Positions 10,589 through 23,175 are shown, counted from the stretch's first letter. The stretch: DNA of 64,000 nt from Amphiduros pacificus (GCA_949316495.1 OX439012.1:34337927-34401926); one strand, 5' to 3'. Notes: generated by a model from the letters alone, not told the origin. Made by a program: numbers and translations.

Positions 10589-12943
10589 TATGTGTCTGAG
10601 TATAACCAATGTGTCTGAGTATAACCAATGTGTCTGAGTATAACCAATGTGTCTGAGTATAACCAATGTGTCTGAGTATAACCCAGTATGTCTGAGTATA
10701 ACCAAGTATGACTGAGTATAACCAAGTATGTCTGGGTATAACCAAGTATGTCTGGGTATAACCAAGTATGTATGAGTATAACCAAGTATGTCTGAGTATA
10801 ATCAAGTATATCTGAGTATAACCAAGTATGACTGAGTATAACCAAGTATGACTGAGTATAACCAAGTATGTCTGAGTGTAACCAAGTATGTCTGAGTATA
10901 ACCAAGTATGTCTGAGTATAACCAAGTATATCTGAGTATAACCAAGTATGTCTGAGTATAACCAATTATGACTGAGTATAACCAAGTATATCTGAGTATA
11001 ACCAAGTATGACTGAGTATAACCAAATATGTCTGAGTATAATCAAGTATGTCTGAGTATAACCAAGTATGTCTGAGTATAATCAAGTATATCTGAGTATA
11101 ACCAAGTATGACTGAGTATAACCAAGTATGACTGAGTATAACCAAGTATGTCTGAGTATAACCAAATATGTCTTGAGTATAACCAAGTATGTCTGAGTAT
11201 AACCAAGTATATCTGAGTATAACCAATAATGGCTGAGTATAACCAAGTATATCTGAGTATAACCGTATATGTCTGAGTATAACCAAGTATGTCTGAGTAT
11301 AACCGTATATGTCTGAGTATAACCAAGTATGACTGAGTATAACCAAGTATGACTGAGTATAACCAAGTGTGTCTGAGTATAACCAAGTATATCTGAGTAT
11401 AACCAAGTATGTCTGGGTATAACCAAGTATGTCTGAGTATAACCAAGTATGTCTGGGTATAACCAAGTATGACTGAGTATAACCAAGTATGTCTGAGTGT
11501 AACCAAGTATGTCTGAGTATAACCAAGTATGACTGAGTATAACCAAGTATGACTGAGTATAACCAAGTATGTCTGAGTGTAACCAAGTATGTCTGGGTAT
11601 AACCAAGTATGTCTGGGTATAACCAAGTATGTCTGGGTATAACCAAGTATGTCTGGGTATAACCAAGTATGTCTGGGTATAACCAAGTATGACTGAGTAT
11701 AACCAAGTATGACTGAGTATAACCAAGTATGACTGAGTATAACCAAGTATGTCTGAGTGTAACCAAGTATGTCTGGGTATAACCAAGTATGTCTGGGTAT
11801 AACCAAGTATGTCTGGGTATAACCAAGTATGACTGAGTATAACCCAGTGTGTCTGAGTATAACCAAGTATGACTGAGTATAACCAAGTATGTCTGAGTGT
11901 AACCAAGTATGTCTGAGTATAACCGTATATGTCTGAGTATAACCAAGTATGTCTGAGTATAACCGTATATGTCTGAGTATAACCAAGTATGACTGAGTAT
12001 AACCAAGTATGACTGAGTATAACCAAGTGTGTCTGAGTATAACCAAGTATATCTGAGTATAACCAAGTATGTCTGGGTATAACCAAGTATGTCTGAGTAT
12101 AACCAAGTATGTCTGGGTATAACCAAGTATGACTGAGTATAACCAAGTATGTCTGAGTGTAACCAAGTATGTCTGAGTATAACCAAGTATGACTGAGTAT
12201 AACCAAGTATGACTGAGTATAACCAAGTATGTCTGAGTGTAACCAAGTATGTCTGGGTATAACCAAGTATGTCTGGGTATAACCAAGTATGTCTGGGTAT
12301 AACCAAGTATGTCTGGGTATAACCAAGTATGTCTGGGTATAACCAAGTATGACTGAGTATAACCAAGTATGACTGAGTATAACCAAGTATGACTGAGTAT
12401 AACCAAGTATGTCTGAGTGTAACCAAGTATGTCTGGGTATAACCAAGTATGTCTGGGTATAACCAAGTATGTCTGGGTATAACCAAGTATGACTGAGTAT
12501 AACCCAGTGTGTCTGAGTATAACCAAGTATGACTGAGTATAACCAAGTATGTCTGAGTGTAACCAAGTATGTCTGGGTATAACCAAGTATGTCTGGGTAT
12601 AACCAAGTATGTCTGGGTATAACCAAGTATGACTGAGTATAACCCAGTGTGTCTGGGTATAACCAAGTATGACTGAGTATAACCCAGTATGTCTGGGTAT
12701 AACCAAGTATGTCTGGGTATAACCAAGTATGTCTGGGTATAACCAAGTATGTCTGGGTATAACCAAGTATGACTGAGTATAACCAAGTGTGTCTGAGTAT
12801 AACCAAGTATGTCTGGGTATAACCAAGTATGACTGAGTATAACCGTATATGTCTGAGTATAACCATATATGTCTGAGTATAACCAAGTATGTCTGAGTAT
12901 AACCAAGTATGTCTGAGTATAACCAAGTATGTCTGAGTATAAC
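10589..12943. repeat. 20-bp minisatellite, about 118 copies, with an exact 660-bp duplication
   Basis: The unit is TATGTCTGAGTATAACCAAG, with variants GTCTGG, GACTGA, ATCTGA, AACCGTATAT and AACCCAGTGT. Row-by-row comparison shows 11252-11916 identical to 11912-12576, a 33-unit (660-bp) block duplicated in tandem. All three minus-strand frames stay open for more than 600 codons only because the unit has no stop in any minus frame; this is not a gene. Confidence 0.98.
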
Positions 12944-13093
12944 TCTGTGACTGTACTGGCCTATATTTCAGGCAGGTAAGATTACATCAGTGTCTGAGGT
13001 GTGAGGAAGGCTGGTCTGACTCATCTCTGCTGAGATCCTCCCCTCACACACCATAAAAACCTCCAACATAAAGGCTGAGAAGTGAAGTTACTC

Positions 13094-14112
13094 TCTGAGG
13101 AACACTCCCAGGTACGCGTATACACCACGCGTATACAATACTCGTATATACTGAGGAACACACCCAGGTACGCGTATACACCACGCGTATACAATACTCG
13201 TATATACTGAGGAACACACCCAGGTACGCGTATACACCACGCGTATACAATACTCATATATACTGAGGAACACTCCCAGGTATGCGTATACACCACGCAT
13301 ATACAATACTTGTATACACTGAGGAACACTCCCAGGTACGCGTATACACCACGCGTATACAATACTCGTATACACTGAGGAACACTCCCAGGTACGCGGA
13401 TACACCATGCGTATACAATACTCGTATATACTGAGGAACACTCCCAGGTACGCGGATACACCACGCGTATACAATACTCGTATATACTGAGGAACACTCC
13501 CAGGTACGCATATACACCACGCGTATACAATACTCGTATATACTGAGGAACACACCCAGGTACGCATATACACCACGCGTATACAATACTCGTATATACT
13601 GAGGAACACTCCCAGGTACGTGTATACACCACACGTATACAATACTCATATATACTGAGGAACACACCCAGGTACGCGGATACACCACGCGTATACAATA
13701 CTCGTATATACTGAGGAACACACCCAGGTACGCGTATACACCACGCGTATACAATACTCGTATATACTGAGGAACACTCCCAGGTACGCGGATACACCAC
13801 GCGTATACAATACTCGTATATACTGAGGAACACACCCAGGTACGCGGATACACCACGCGTATACAATACTCGTATATACTGAGGAACACACCCAGGTACG
13901 CGTATACACCACGCGTATACAATACTCGTATATACTGAGGAACACTCCCAGGTACGCGTATACACCACGCGTATACAATACTCGTATACACTGAGGAACA
14001 CTCCCAGGTACGCGTATACACCACACGTATACAATACTCGTATATACTGAGGAACACTCCCAGGTACGCGTATACACCACGCGTACACACTACGCATATA
14101 CATGTACACCAC
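13094..14112. repeat. 56-bp CpG-rich minisatellite, about 18 copies
   Basis: The unit contains CTGAGGAACACTCCCAGGTA, CGCGTATACACCACGCGTAT and ACAATACTCGTATATA. Each unit has two CGCGTATAC motifs, GTATAC palindromes and several CpGs. Variation is mostly at CpGs (CG to CA or TG), the pattern expected if CpGs decay by deamination. Minus-strand frames are open through the array but follow the 56-bp period in all frames. Confidence 0.97.
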
Positions 14113-14467
14113 TCGTATACAATCTAAACACAAGGGGAGGCATATTGAAAAATACCATTACCGCTTCTGATAATACATTATATTGATTGCACAGGGCTAC
14201 TGAACTTAGAATCCTTTCCCTCCATCGCACCTTCATTTGGACATCATCAAATCTTAAACAGATTGATCACCAATATCATTCTAAATATATTAACCTCTCG
14301 GTTTAGTTGTGAATTTCTCTTCTCACTTTACATGTGTTTTTCGCAGGGTGATGAGTTTATTATAGGGCAGAGTTGTCTGCTACCTGAAGGCAAGCAGTGG
14401 GAGGGAAATGGTTAATAATTCACCCAGCTTATCAGCTTCCCTGTCACACTCACCTCAGGGCACGCTA

Positions 14468-14868
14468 TTAACCCTATTATCACGCAAAGAAGTTTTTTTT
14501 TTTTTTAAAACAGTTAAATCTTGAAAATGTGTGACTTTATTGTATTGGAGAATAACTTATCACCACCAAATCAATGTTAAAAACTAATTAACCCTTTGGT
14601 CACACAAAAAGAAACACTAAATAACTTATATTGACATTTTTTTCAAATAATAAAACCTGGAAAATTTGTGATTTTATTACATTCAGAAAGAAACAAATTA
14701 ACCCATTGATGACATAAAAAAAACATTCAATAATTTCAGATAATATTTCCTTAAATCAATTAAATCTGGAAAATGTGTGATTTGATTGCATCGAATCATG
14801 ACTTATCATCACCAGACCAATATGACAGGATATACAAATAGAACTGAGCGTGGCAGTCATAGGGTTAA
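14468..14868. mobile_element. TTAA-bounded MITE with a threefold internal repeat
   Basis: The ends are TTAACCCTATTATCACGC at 14468 and CAGTCATAGGGTTAA at the right, inverted for about 10 bases and both at TTAA. Internal TTAACCC(T/A)TTG restarts occur at 14588 and 14698. Each is followed by a diverged block containing GAAAATGTGTGA, TTTATTG and TTATCACCA, giving a tandem unit of about 110-170 bp. The TTAA ends suggest piggyBac mobilisation. No coding capacity. Confidence 0.5.
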
Positions 14869-16080
14869 CATGGCTGGAGATACGCCCCCAGCATCCACCA
14901 GATGGCACTGACAATGGAAAAATAAAATGCTAATTCATTAACTGAAACATTTGTCCCAGAAAGTAAAGTGTGTTATTTCTGACTTAATCACATTAGCCAT
15001 GATTACTCAAATATTAAAATGTGGGAGAATATTTGAAAGTATATGATAAGATGAAGAAATTGTAAGTTTGGTTTTGCCAAGAGAGTTTGAATTACAATGC
15101 AAGTCAGATATAACTTCCAATACAATTTTATGCATCATTTATAAGATCAAACCTCCAGGCCAATAACATTGTCATAATTTTAGGCCGGTGAATATTTGGC
15201 GTCAGTGCCTCTCACTACCATTCACACCTACACACCGCTGCCTGACCTCGCAGAATCCTGCATCATCACCAACTCAAACATATAAACTTTACTCTCTTCT
15301 TTTATGAAATTAAGTTTTGGATATTTTTTAAACATATTAATTTTGAGTTATTTTCCAAAGGTAAACATAATGATGTAAAATCCTCATTTTATTGGCCTAG
15401 ATGTTAAATATTTGTACTGAGGATGCCATATTGGATCTGTACTTATGTCGCATAACAGAAATCTCAGGATAAACAGGCTTCAGAATAGTTTGCCAATTAT
15501 GACGTCACCTATCACGACGGCAGTCCGGCTGTCTGGAGGTGCCAGACATGAAAATAATTCCCTCACTTTATGATGTTGACATAATACCTCCTCCAGTTAA
15601 TCCCCTTACTGACCCGCTAATCCCCTTACTGACCGCTAAATCTCTGCATATCCCTACTGATTAACACAATGTTAACTGCCCAATCAAAATCATAATCCTC
15701 CTAACCAATCAAATAACTTCTTACATAACCAAGTCAAGTGCGTAATCCTGGACACTGCACATTTTATTAAATTAGAATTGTGTTATTTTTTCTTTCGTAA
15801 TCCATTCTGGCATTCAATATACCATTCCTGCTGTTTTCTTTTCTCGATTCATAACATTGTTGTTGTGTTTATTATTCCAATCCTTCACTTTAAACATTGT
15901 AATGAATCATATACACAAAGGAATGGTATGGTCGAGTTGATCGTATTAATATAAAACCTGTGATCAAATCCACTTCTGCCGTGCCTCCTGAATGCTTAGT
16001 GTCTGCTTTGTGGGTTTAACCTTTTGACCACGGCAGACCAGCAGGATCTGTGTGTGCTTTATGCTGGAGTGTATTCCTAC
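14869..16080. other. unique sequence
   Basis: AT-rich DNA. It contains a CTCF-type motif (listed separately) and a short CCGCTAATCCCCTTACTGAC duplication near 15600-15640. No supported gene. Confidence 0.35.
14895..14908 (+). promoter_or_regulatory. CTCF-type core motif
   Basis: CCACCAGATGGCAC is a full match to the conserved bilaterian CTCF core CCASYAGRKGGC. Binding is inference; the match is direct. Confidence 0.4.
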
Positions 16081-16172
16081 CTGGTATTGTCGCGGTCATA
16101 TTCTGTGTACAAATGAACACTTGTTGCTGCATGAGTCAGGACTGTAACTGTTCCATGGATGTCAGGTGCCAT
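16081..16172 (-). CDS. possible first coding exon, unknown protein
   Basis: On the minus strand an ATG at 16172-16170 sits in a strong start context (GCCACGATGG). It opens 30 codons (MAPDIHGTVTVLTHAATSVH, then LYTEYDRDNT) that end in AG at a good splice donor (CCAG/GTAGGA at 16081/16080). An in-frame TGA lies a few codons upstream, which fits a first exon. The length alone could arise by chance. No family recognised and no partner exon identified. Confidence 0.2.
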
Positions 16173-16276
16173 CGTGGCCGGAGTCAGTCATGTTTGTGAC
16201 ACAACTACTTTAAGTTATCAAAATGGTTACGACACCGACATGTCATCCGTTATAAACTGATACAAACCTTTATTAT

Positions 16277-16672
16277 CACCTGATAAGATGGTGTCACTGC
16301 TAGCAGCACCTTGCCGTTTTCACCCCGCCTGATAAGATGGTGTCACCGTTAGCAGCACCTTGCCGTTTCCACCCCGCCTGATAAGATGGTGTCACCGCTA
16401 GCAGCACCTTGCCATTTCCACCCCACCTGATAAGATGGTGTCACCGCTAGCAGCACCTTGCCATTTCCACCCCACCTGATAAGATGGTGTCACCGCTAGC
16501 AGCACCTTGCCATTTCCACCCCACCTGATAAGATGGTGTCACCGCTAGCAGCACCTTGCCATTTCCACCCCACCTGATAAGATGGTGTCACCGCTAGCAG
16601 CACCTTGCCATTTCCACCCCACCTGATAAGATGGTGTCACCGCTAGCAGCACCTTGCCATTTCTACCCTGCC
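16277..16672. repeat. 49-bp minisatellite, about 8 copies
   Basis: The unit is ACCTGATAAGATGGTGTCAC, CGCTAGCAGCACCTTGCCAT, TTCCACCCC. The first two copies are the most diverged (GTTTTCACCCC, CGTTAGCAGC); the rest are nearly identical. Confidence 0.97.
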
Positions 16673-17063
16673 AAACTCTACCTGAGTGTGACACTGTTTA
16701 CCATGTGCATGTATGTGATATATATGTGCTACTAAAATGATCACTTCATGACTGAATTTTATATCAAACATAATAATAACAATCACTGATGTTTTACTGT
16801 TATTGTGTAAACATAAATGACTGAATGCATATATTTGTGAGAGCTTATTTATGGAGCACTGGGTAATTCATACATATTTGGTGTAATATTTTACCAATGC
16901 CATAGACACTATGGCACAGTGGCTCTCAATTAATTTAGCCTTTTGGGCCACTACAGGCCTCTGGTCTTGAAAACATACCATTACTCCCGATTTGAGTAAT
17001 ATTTCTTAAATTTTCTCTGTTCCTTATTTTTGGATTTGAAGTAGATCTGAAAAAAGTCCAGTT
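16673..17063. other. unique spacer
   Basis: AT-rich; nothing recognised. Confidence 0.3.
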
Positions 17064-18013
17064 ACAGCGGCATGCCCACAGCGGCATGCTTGCAGCGGCA
17101 TACCCACAGCGGCATGCTTACAGCGGCATGTTTACAGCGGCATGTTTACAGCGGCATGCCCACAGCGGCATGCTTACAGCGGTATGCCCACAGCGGCATG
17201 CTTACAGCGGTATGCTTACAGCGGCATGCTTACAGCGGTATGCCCACAGCGGCATGCTTGCAGCGGCATGTTTGCAGCGGTATGCCCACAGCGGCATGCT
17301 TACAGCGGTATGCCCACAGCGGCATGTTTGCAGCGGTATGCCCACAGCGGCATGCTTACAGCGGTATGCCCACAGCGGCATGCTTGCAGCGGTATGCCCA
17401 CAGCGGCATGCTTACAGCGGTATGCCCACAGCGGCATGCTTGCAGCGGTATGCCCACAGCGGCATGCTTGCAGCGGTATGCCCACAGCGGCATGCTTACA
17501 GCGGTATGCCCACAGCGGCATGCTTACAGCGGTATGCCCACAGCGGCATGCTTGCAGCGGTATGCCCACAGCGGCATGCTTACAGCGGTATGCCCACAGC
17601 GGCATGCTTACAGCGGTATGCCCACAGCGGCATGCTTGCAGCGGTATGCCCACAGCGGCATGCTTGCAGCGGTATGCCCACAGCGGCATGCTTACAGCGG
17701 TATGCCCACAGCGGCATGCTTACAGCGGTATGCCCACAGCGGCATGCTTGCAGCGGTATGCCCACAGCGGCATGCTTACAGCGGTATGCCCACAGCGGCA
17801 TGCTTGCAGCGGTATGCCCACAGCGGCATGCTTACAGCGGCATGCTTACAGCGGTATGCCCACAGCGGCATGCTTACAGCGGTATGCCCACAGCGGCATG
17901 CTTACAGCGGTATGCCCACAGCGGCATGCTTACAGCGGTATGCCCACAGCGGCATGCTTGCAGCGGTATGCCCACAGCGGCATGCTTGCAGCGGTATGCC
18001 CACAGCGGCATGC
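17064..18013. repeat. 14-bp minisatellite organised as 28-bp dimers, about 68 monomers
   Basis: The monomer is CAGCGGCATGCTTA, alternating with CAGCGGTATGCCCA for most of the array, so the working unit is a 28-bp dimer. The first dozen monomers are irregular and not dimerised, suggesting the dimer arose and spread rightwards. The GCATGC palindrome recurs. Three plus-strand frames stay open (up to 367 codons) purely through the stop-free unit. Confidence 0.97.
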
Positions 18014-18371
18014 TATCATCAGCTATATTTTCTAAATGGTCAAAGTGACTGCAGGTTTTTGGGTATTTCCAGCTTTCAACTAATCCTCGCTGGGTTTTTG
18101 TTAACAGTAAACAATATTGAGTTTTGTAGTATTACTCAACTCAATGGACCTGGGCCAAATCATCTGTATCATTAACTTTATTGTATTATTTTGTTTACAG
18201 GATTCTGAATCATGAGGGTCCGTGTGATAAAGCTTGGAACTGTTCCCAGACTTGAATGTCTAGCAAATCATTTCTTAGGCAGCTTTGATCAAAAGCTTCT
18301 ACAATTAAATGAGATCAATTGAGGTCAAAAATGGATAAACAAGGTCCAATACACTATACACATAGATATTT
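18014..18371. other. unique spacer
   Basis: After an acceptor-like TTGTTTACAG, a 36-codon plus-strand frame starts at 18212 (MRVRVIKLGT). It is short and unsupported, so I do not call it. Confidence 0.25.
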
Positions 18372-18513
18372 TCCTGAGCAGTATATTTTCCTGAGCAGTA
18401 TATTTTCCTGAGTAGTATATTTTTATGAGCAGTATATTTTCCTGAGCAGTATATTTTCATGAGCAGTATATTTTCATGAGCAGTATATTTTCATGAGCAG
18501 TATATTTTCATGA
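18372..18513. repeat. 17-bp AT-rich minisatellite, about 8 copies
   Basis: The unit is CCTGAGCAGTATATTTT with CATGAGCAG variants in the right half. Confidence 0.95.
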
Positions 18514-18717
18514 TTTGTTACAATGTAAATTTCCTGGTCACTCAAATTTCGCAAAATTGTCATAATTTTTTTAATATCATGCAGAATACCACCATTTTAA
18601 ACATTATCTTTGCAATGTTGTTTTCTTTTATTTCCAAAATTATTTTAAGTATCACACGAAGGAGAAATAAATGAAAGTCCTCATAGTGACCAAAAGTTTC
18701 AAGTAACAATTAAATTA

Positions 18718-18822
18718 TGTCAATTTAGGTGAAAAGATGGGAAAATGAGGTCAATTTAGGTGAAAAGATGGACAAATGAGGTCAATTTAGGTGAAAAGAT
18801 GGGAAAATGAGGTCAATTTAGG
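18718..18822. repeat. 31-bp minisatellite, 3.4 copies
   Basis: The unit is GTCAATTTAGGTGAAAAGAT followed by GGGAAAATGAG. A related phrase (GAGGTCAAAAATGGATAAACA) at about 18317 may be a relic unit. Confidence 0.93.
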
Positions 18823-19566
18823 TCCCTAGCAAAGTCAGCTGTGATTTAGACCCTCATATATGTGCCAATACAAACTCACTGGACAAACACATTATTTCAA
18901 AATAATAATTCCTAAAAACAAATTTGAGGGATCACAAATGCATGGAACTATCCCATCACAAAGGTGTTGATATCGGCGATATTGTGAAAATATCCTGACA
19001 CATAATTAAAGTGATATATTCATTATGTAGATTGCACTGTCTATTTACTGCAATCAAAACATCGATGCTGTGAAAGGAAACGGTCAAATTACATTGAATT
19101 AGTGCTGAGAGATCCCATTTCATTCAACTCAGAGTATAGTTCGACATGGCTGTCACTTGCTAAATGAATTAACCTTCAGCTGAATCCCTGAGTAGTCTAA
19201 ATATATCAACAAAGCTAGGCATGGAATCCCCCGTCAGTGCCTCCTGATGGAATCCCCCGTCAGTGCCTCCTGCTGCACACAGATTAGTGACCCTATCAGA
19301 CCCTCATCTGACCGACCTCAGCATTTCCATCATTCTCTCCAGATTGATTTCTCCCCCAGATGGCGCTGTTGTGCCCACGCTCATATCTTAAATACTAATT
19401 CATTGCTATTCCAATGTGTTCCCCCAGAGCTGTAAATGTCTGACTAAGTCCTTGTTACCATGGTGACTGTTATATTTCGTTTGATTAACATTAAGTTACT
19501 ATAGAAACTCAGATTTCTAAAGTAATAAATAGTATTTTCTATAACCATATGGCAACTTCTCAACAA
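18823..19566. other. unique sequence with a 27-bp duplication
   Basis: ATGGAATCCCCCGTCAGTGC plus CTCCTG occurs twice in tandem at 19220-19271. A near-CTCF phrase, CCCCCAGATGGCGC, lies at about 19353. An ATG-started 62-codon frame at 19247 lacks other support. Confidence 0.4.
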
Positions 19567-19948
19567 TGATAGAATACGGAATACAGAATACAGAATACGG
19601 AATACAGAATACGGAATACAGAATATAGAATATAGAATACAGAATATAGAATACAGAATACAGAATATAGAGTATAGAATATAGAATACAGAATATAGAA
19701 TATAGAATACAGAATATAGAATACAGAATACAAAATATAGAATACAGAATACAAAATATAGATTACAGAATATAGAATACAGAATACAAAATATAGAATA
19801 CAGAATATAGAATACAGAATATGGAATACAGAATATAGAATACAGAATATAGAATACAGAATACAGAATACAGAATACAAAATATAGAATACAGAATATA
19901 GAATACAGAATATACTGTATTCTATATTCAATATAGAATACAGAATAC
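19567..19948. repeat. 7-bp minisatellite with a strand-inverted end
   Basis: Units of GAATACA and GAATATA (with GAATACG) run for about 54 copies. At the right end the polarity flips: CTGTATTCTATATT at 19915-19928 is the exact inverse of AATATAGAATACAG at 19930-19943, with a single-base centre. Thus a few units are inverted and make a near-perfect palindrome. Confidence 0.95.
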
Positions 19949-20275
19949 GGAATTAATCTGGATACAGACAGACTGATGTGGACCTCATTGTTGTCGTTGC
20001 CATGGTATCAGGGCATTCTTGGAATATGGTATTGACCTTCTGAGTTGGGTATTAATACCTCGCCTCTCCCCACATCCACCATTGACACACACAAGCTTCG
20101 TCTAACTGAGAGGAGAGTGCCATCTGTGTTCAATTAACATAAATTTAGGTTTTCATATCTAGATATCTAGATATCATTTATAAAAATGTGTAAAACATGT
20201 TGAAATGCAATGTCCATGTATTGTAATATATTATGGCATAATATAAACATTTTCACAATTTTCTTGTCATGTGAC

Positions 20276-20520
20276 TTTTAAGGTTTTCCATCTATATACA
20301 TTATTCATGTATATTTCTCATCTAGATATATTGACAATAATTAGTTTTTTCCTATACATTAAGGTTTTCCTATTTATATACATTAAGGTTTTCCTGTTAA
20401 TATACATTAAGGTCATCCAATTTATATACATTAAAGGTTTCTTATCTGATTACATTAAGGTTTTCCTGTTTATATACATTAAAGCTTTAAGGTTTTCCTA
20501 TTTATATACATTTAAGTTTT
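20276..20520. repeat. degenerate 24-bp AT-rich minisatellite, about 9 copies
   Basis: The unit is TAAGGTTTTCCTATTTATAT plus ACAT, clean from about 20340 and decayed at the left. Confidence 0.85.
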
Positions 20521-20696
20521 CTCATTTAGATCTATTAATGTCTTCTTTGGGCTCATTATGGGTCATAGCCATGCAATAAAACATAAGTGGAGGTTGTGTT
20601 TATTTAGGTTTACATTTCTGCCCCTGGCACCATCCACTACATAACAGTAAACACTTGCAGTCCAGTACCAGTACGTATGTGCTCACCCATCATCAG

Positions 20697-20982
20697 ACAC
20701 CAGCGAGGAAAGACTGGGCCGTTATAAGATACGAGCGAGGAAAGACTGGGCCGTTATAAGATACCAGCGAGGAAAGACTGGGCCGTTATAAGATACCAGC
20801 AAGGAAAGACTGGGCCGTTATAAGATACCAGCAAGGAAAGACTGGGCCGTTATAAGATACCAGCAAGGAAAGACTGGGCCGTTATAAGATACCAGCAAGG
20901 AAAGACTGGGCCGTTATAAGATACCAGCAAGGAAAGACTGGGCCGTTATAAGATACCAGCAAGGAAAGACTGGGCCGTTTTC
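20697..20982. repeat. 32-bp minisatellite, about 9 copies
   Basis: The unit is ATACCAGCGAGGAAAGACTG followed by GGCCGTTATAAG. CAGCGAGG changes to CAGCAAGG from the fourth unit on, and later units are identical. Confidence 0.96.
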
Positions 20983-21311
20983 AGTCATTTGTCATATTTG
21001 CCCATAAGCTCAACGGTTCCGTCGTTTCACATTGTTTTGTCTCCATGTGTTTCTAAATAATAATGCAATGACCCTGCATTAATCAGCAGATGTGTTCACG
21101 TTAATACGTGAGGATATACATACCTTCCACCTACTGGTAAAGTTTACTTTAAAAAAAGGTTTTTGGAAATGTTATTATTTATTCTTGTAATTCAGCATGA
21201 TGATATCACAGAAGTTGTACAGAATTGGTGCACATGTGGTGTCCCTTACACTAGTAAATTCAAAATTATAACTGAATCTATAATAATAACAACAATAACA
21301 ATAATAATATC

Positions 21312-22212
21312 TATCCTACTGTACCCTGTTCTCTCCTATCCTACTGTACCCTGTTCCCACCTATCCTCCTGTACCCTGTTCTCTCCTATCCTGCTGTACC
21401 CTGTTCCCACCTATCCTACTGTACCCTGTTCTCTCCTATCCTACTGTACCCTGTTCCCACCTATCCTCCTGTACCCTGTTCCCACCTATCCTCCTGTACC
21501 CTGTTCTCTCCTATCCTGCTGTACCCTGTTCCCACCTATCCTACTGTACCCTGTTCCCACCTATCCTCCTGTACCCTGTTCCCACCTATCCTGTTGTACC
21601 CTGTTCTCTCCTATCCTGCTGTACCCTGTTCCCACCTATCCTACTGTACCCTGTTCCCACCTATCCTCCTGTACCCTGTTCCCACCTATCCTCCTGTACC
21701 CTGTTCCCACCTATCCTGCTGTACCCTGTTCCCACCTATCCTGTTGTACCCAGTTCCCACCTATCCTGCTGTACCCTGTTCCCACCTATCCTCCTGTACC
21801 CTGTTCCCACCTATCCTACTGTACCCTGTTCCCACCTATCCTACTGTACCCTGTTCCCACCTATCCTGCTGTACCCTGTTCCCACCTATCCTACTGTACC
21901 CTGTTCCCACCTATCCTACTGTACCCTGTTCCCACCTATCCTCCTGTACCCTGTTCTCTCCTATCCTCCTGTACCCTGTTCCCACCTATCCTGTTGTACC
22001 CTGTTCTCTCCTATCATGCTGTACCCTGTTCCCACCTATCCTACTGTACCCTGTTCCCACCTATTCTGTTGTACCCTGTTCCCACCTATCCTCCTGTACC
22101 CTGTTCCCACCTATCCTGCTGTACCCTGTTCCCACCTATCCTGCTGTACCCTGTTCCCACCTATCCTCCTGTACCCTGTTCCCACCTATCCTCCTGTATT
22201 CTGTTCCAAAAT
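21312..22212. repeat. 25-bp pyrimidine-rich minisatellite, about 36 copies
   Basis: The unit is CTATCCTACTGTACCCTGTT followed by CCCAC or CTCTC. The fifth to third bases before GTACCC vary (ACT, CCT, GCT, GTT). All three plus frames are open; the longest frame continues from unique sequence at 21163 but shows no independent support. Confidence 0.97.
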
Positions 22213-22539
22213 ATCCTCTTGTACTCAAATACTGAACATGTATCCTGTGTGAATGTATATAATCACACATCAAAATGATATGACTTATTCCGTGAAGTAT
22301 ACAGAGTGTAGCAATATGGTCATGTTTTAAGGTGACAGACACATCTAGTTAAATAACCGGATGTGCAGATGTCACAAATAATGACAAAGCTCCCCAGTTT
22401 CCCGTCTGAGGTGTGTAAATATTTCATTTTGTGGATATCATCTCTGCATCATATTCTTAGCATCTGAGAGGAACATGTCAGCAGTAGATATTATATTATG
22501 ATGGATTTATAACCGGCACAGCACCGAGACCTTGCAGTG

Positions 22540-23175
22540 TCCAATGCGGTAGAAGGTAGTGTTTATTAGAGGCAATGTGGTAGATAATAAGAGTCTATTT
22601 ATTAGAGGCAATGCGGTAGATGATGAGTGTTTATTAGAGGCAATGCGGTAGATGACAGCGTTTATTAGAGACAATGTGGTAGATGATGAGTGTTTATTAG
22701 AGACAATGCGGTAGATAATGACAGCGTTTATTAGAGGCAATGCGGTAGATGATGGCAGCATTTATTAGAGGCAATAAGGTAGATGATGACAGCGTTTATT
22801 AGCGGCAATGCGATAGATAAGAGTGTTTATTAGAGGCAATGCGGTAGATAAGAGTGTTTATTAGAAGCAATGCGGTAGATGATGACAGCATTTATTAGAA
22901 TCAATACGGTAGATGATGAGTTTTTATTAGAGGCAATGCGGTAGATGATGACAGCATTTATTAGCTGCAATGCGGTAGATGGTGACAGCATTTACTAGAG
23001 ACAATGTGGTAGATGGTGAGTTTTTATTAGAGGCAATGCGGTAGATGATGACAGCATTTATTAGCTGCAATGCGGTAGATGGTGACAGCATTTACTAGAG
23101 ACAATGTGGTAGATGGTGAGTGTTTATTAGAGGCAATGCGGTAGATGATGACAGCGTTTCTTAGAGACAATGTGG
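22540..23175. repeat. degenerate 25-34-bp minisatellite, about 20 copies
   Basis: The core is TTTATTAGAGGCAATGCGGT followed by AGATGATGACAGCG, AGATGATGAGTG or AGATAAGAG. Unit length therefore varies by a variable tail, and composite units of about 95 bp recur near 22930 and 23030. Confidence 0.93.

Noticed and set aside
10966-12926. Minus-strand open frames of 614-646 codons in all three frames
   Set aside because: The 20-bp unit contains no stop on that strand, so every frame is open automatically. Unit length is not a multiple of 3 and no frame is favoured.
13021-14133. 370-codon minus-strand frame
   Set aside because: Driven by the 56-bp array; several frames are open together.
17072-18175. 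Plus-strand 297-367-codon frames of MPTAACLQR-type repeats
   Set aside because: Product of the 14/28-bp array; three overlapping frames open, no start context or splice support.
18212-18322. 36-codon frame MRVRVIKLGT...
   Set aside because: Short, single exon, no supporting signals beyond an acceptor-like sequence upstream.
21163-22278. 371-codon proline/cysteine-rich frame
   Set aside because: Follows the 25-bp array in all frames; the unique N-terminal part has no coding character.
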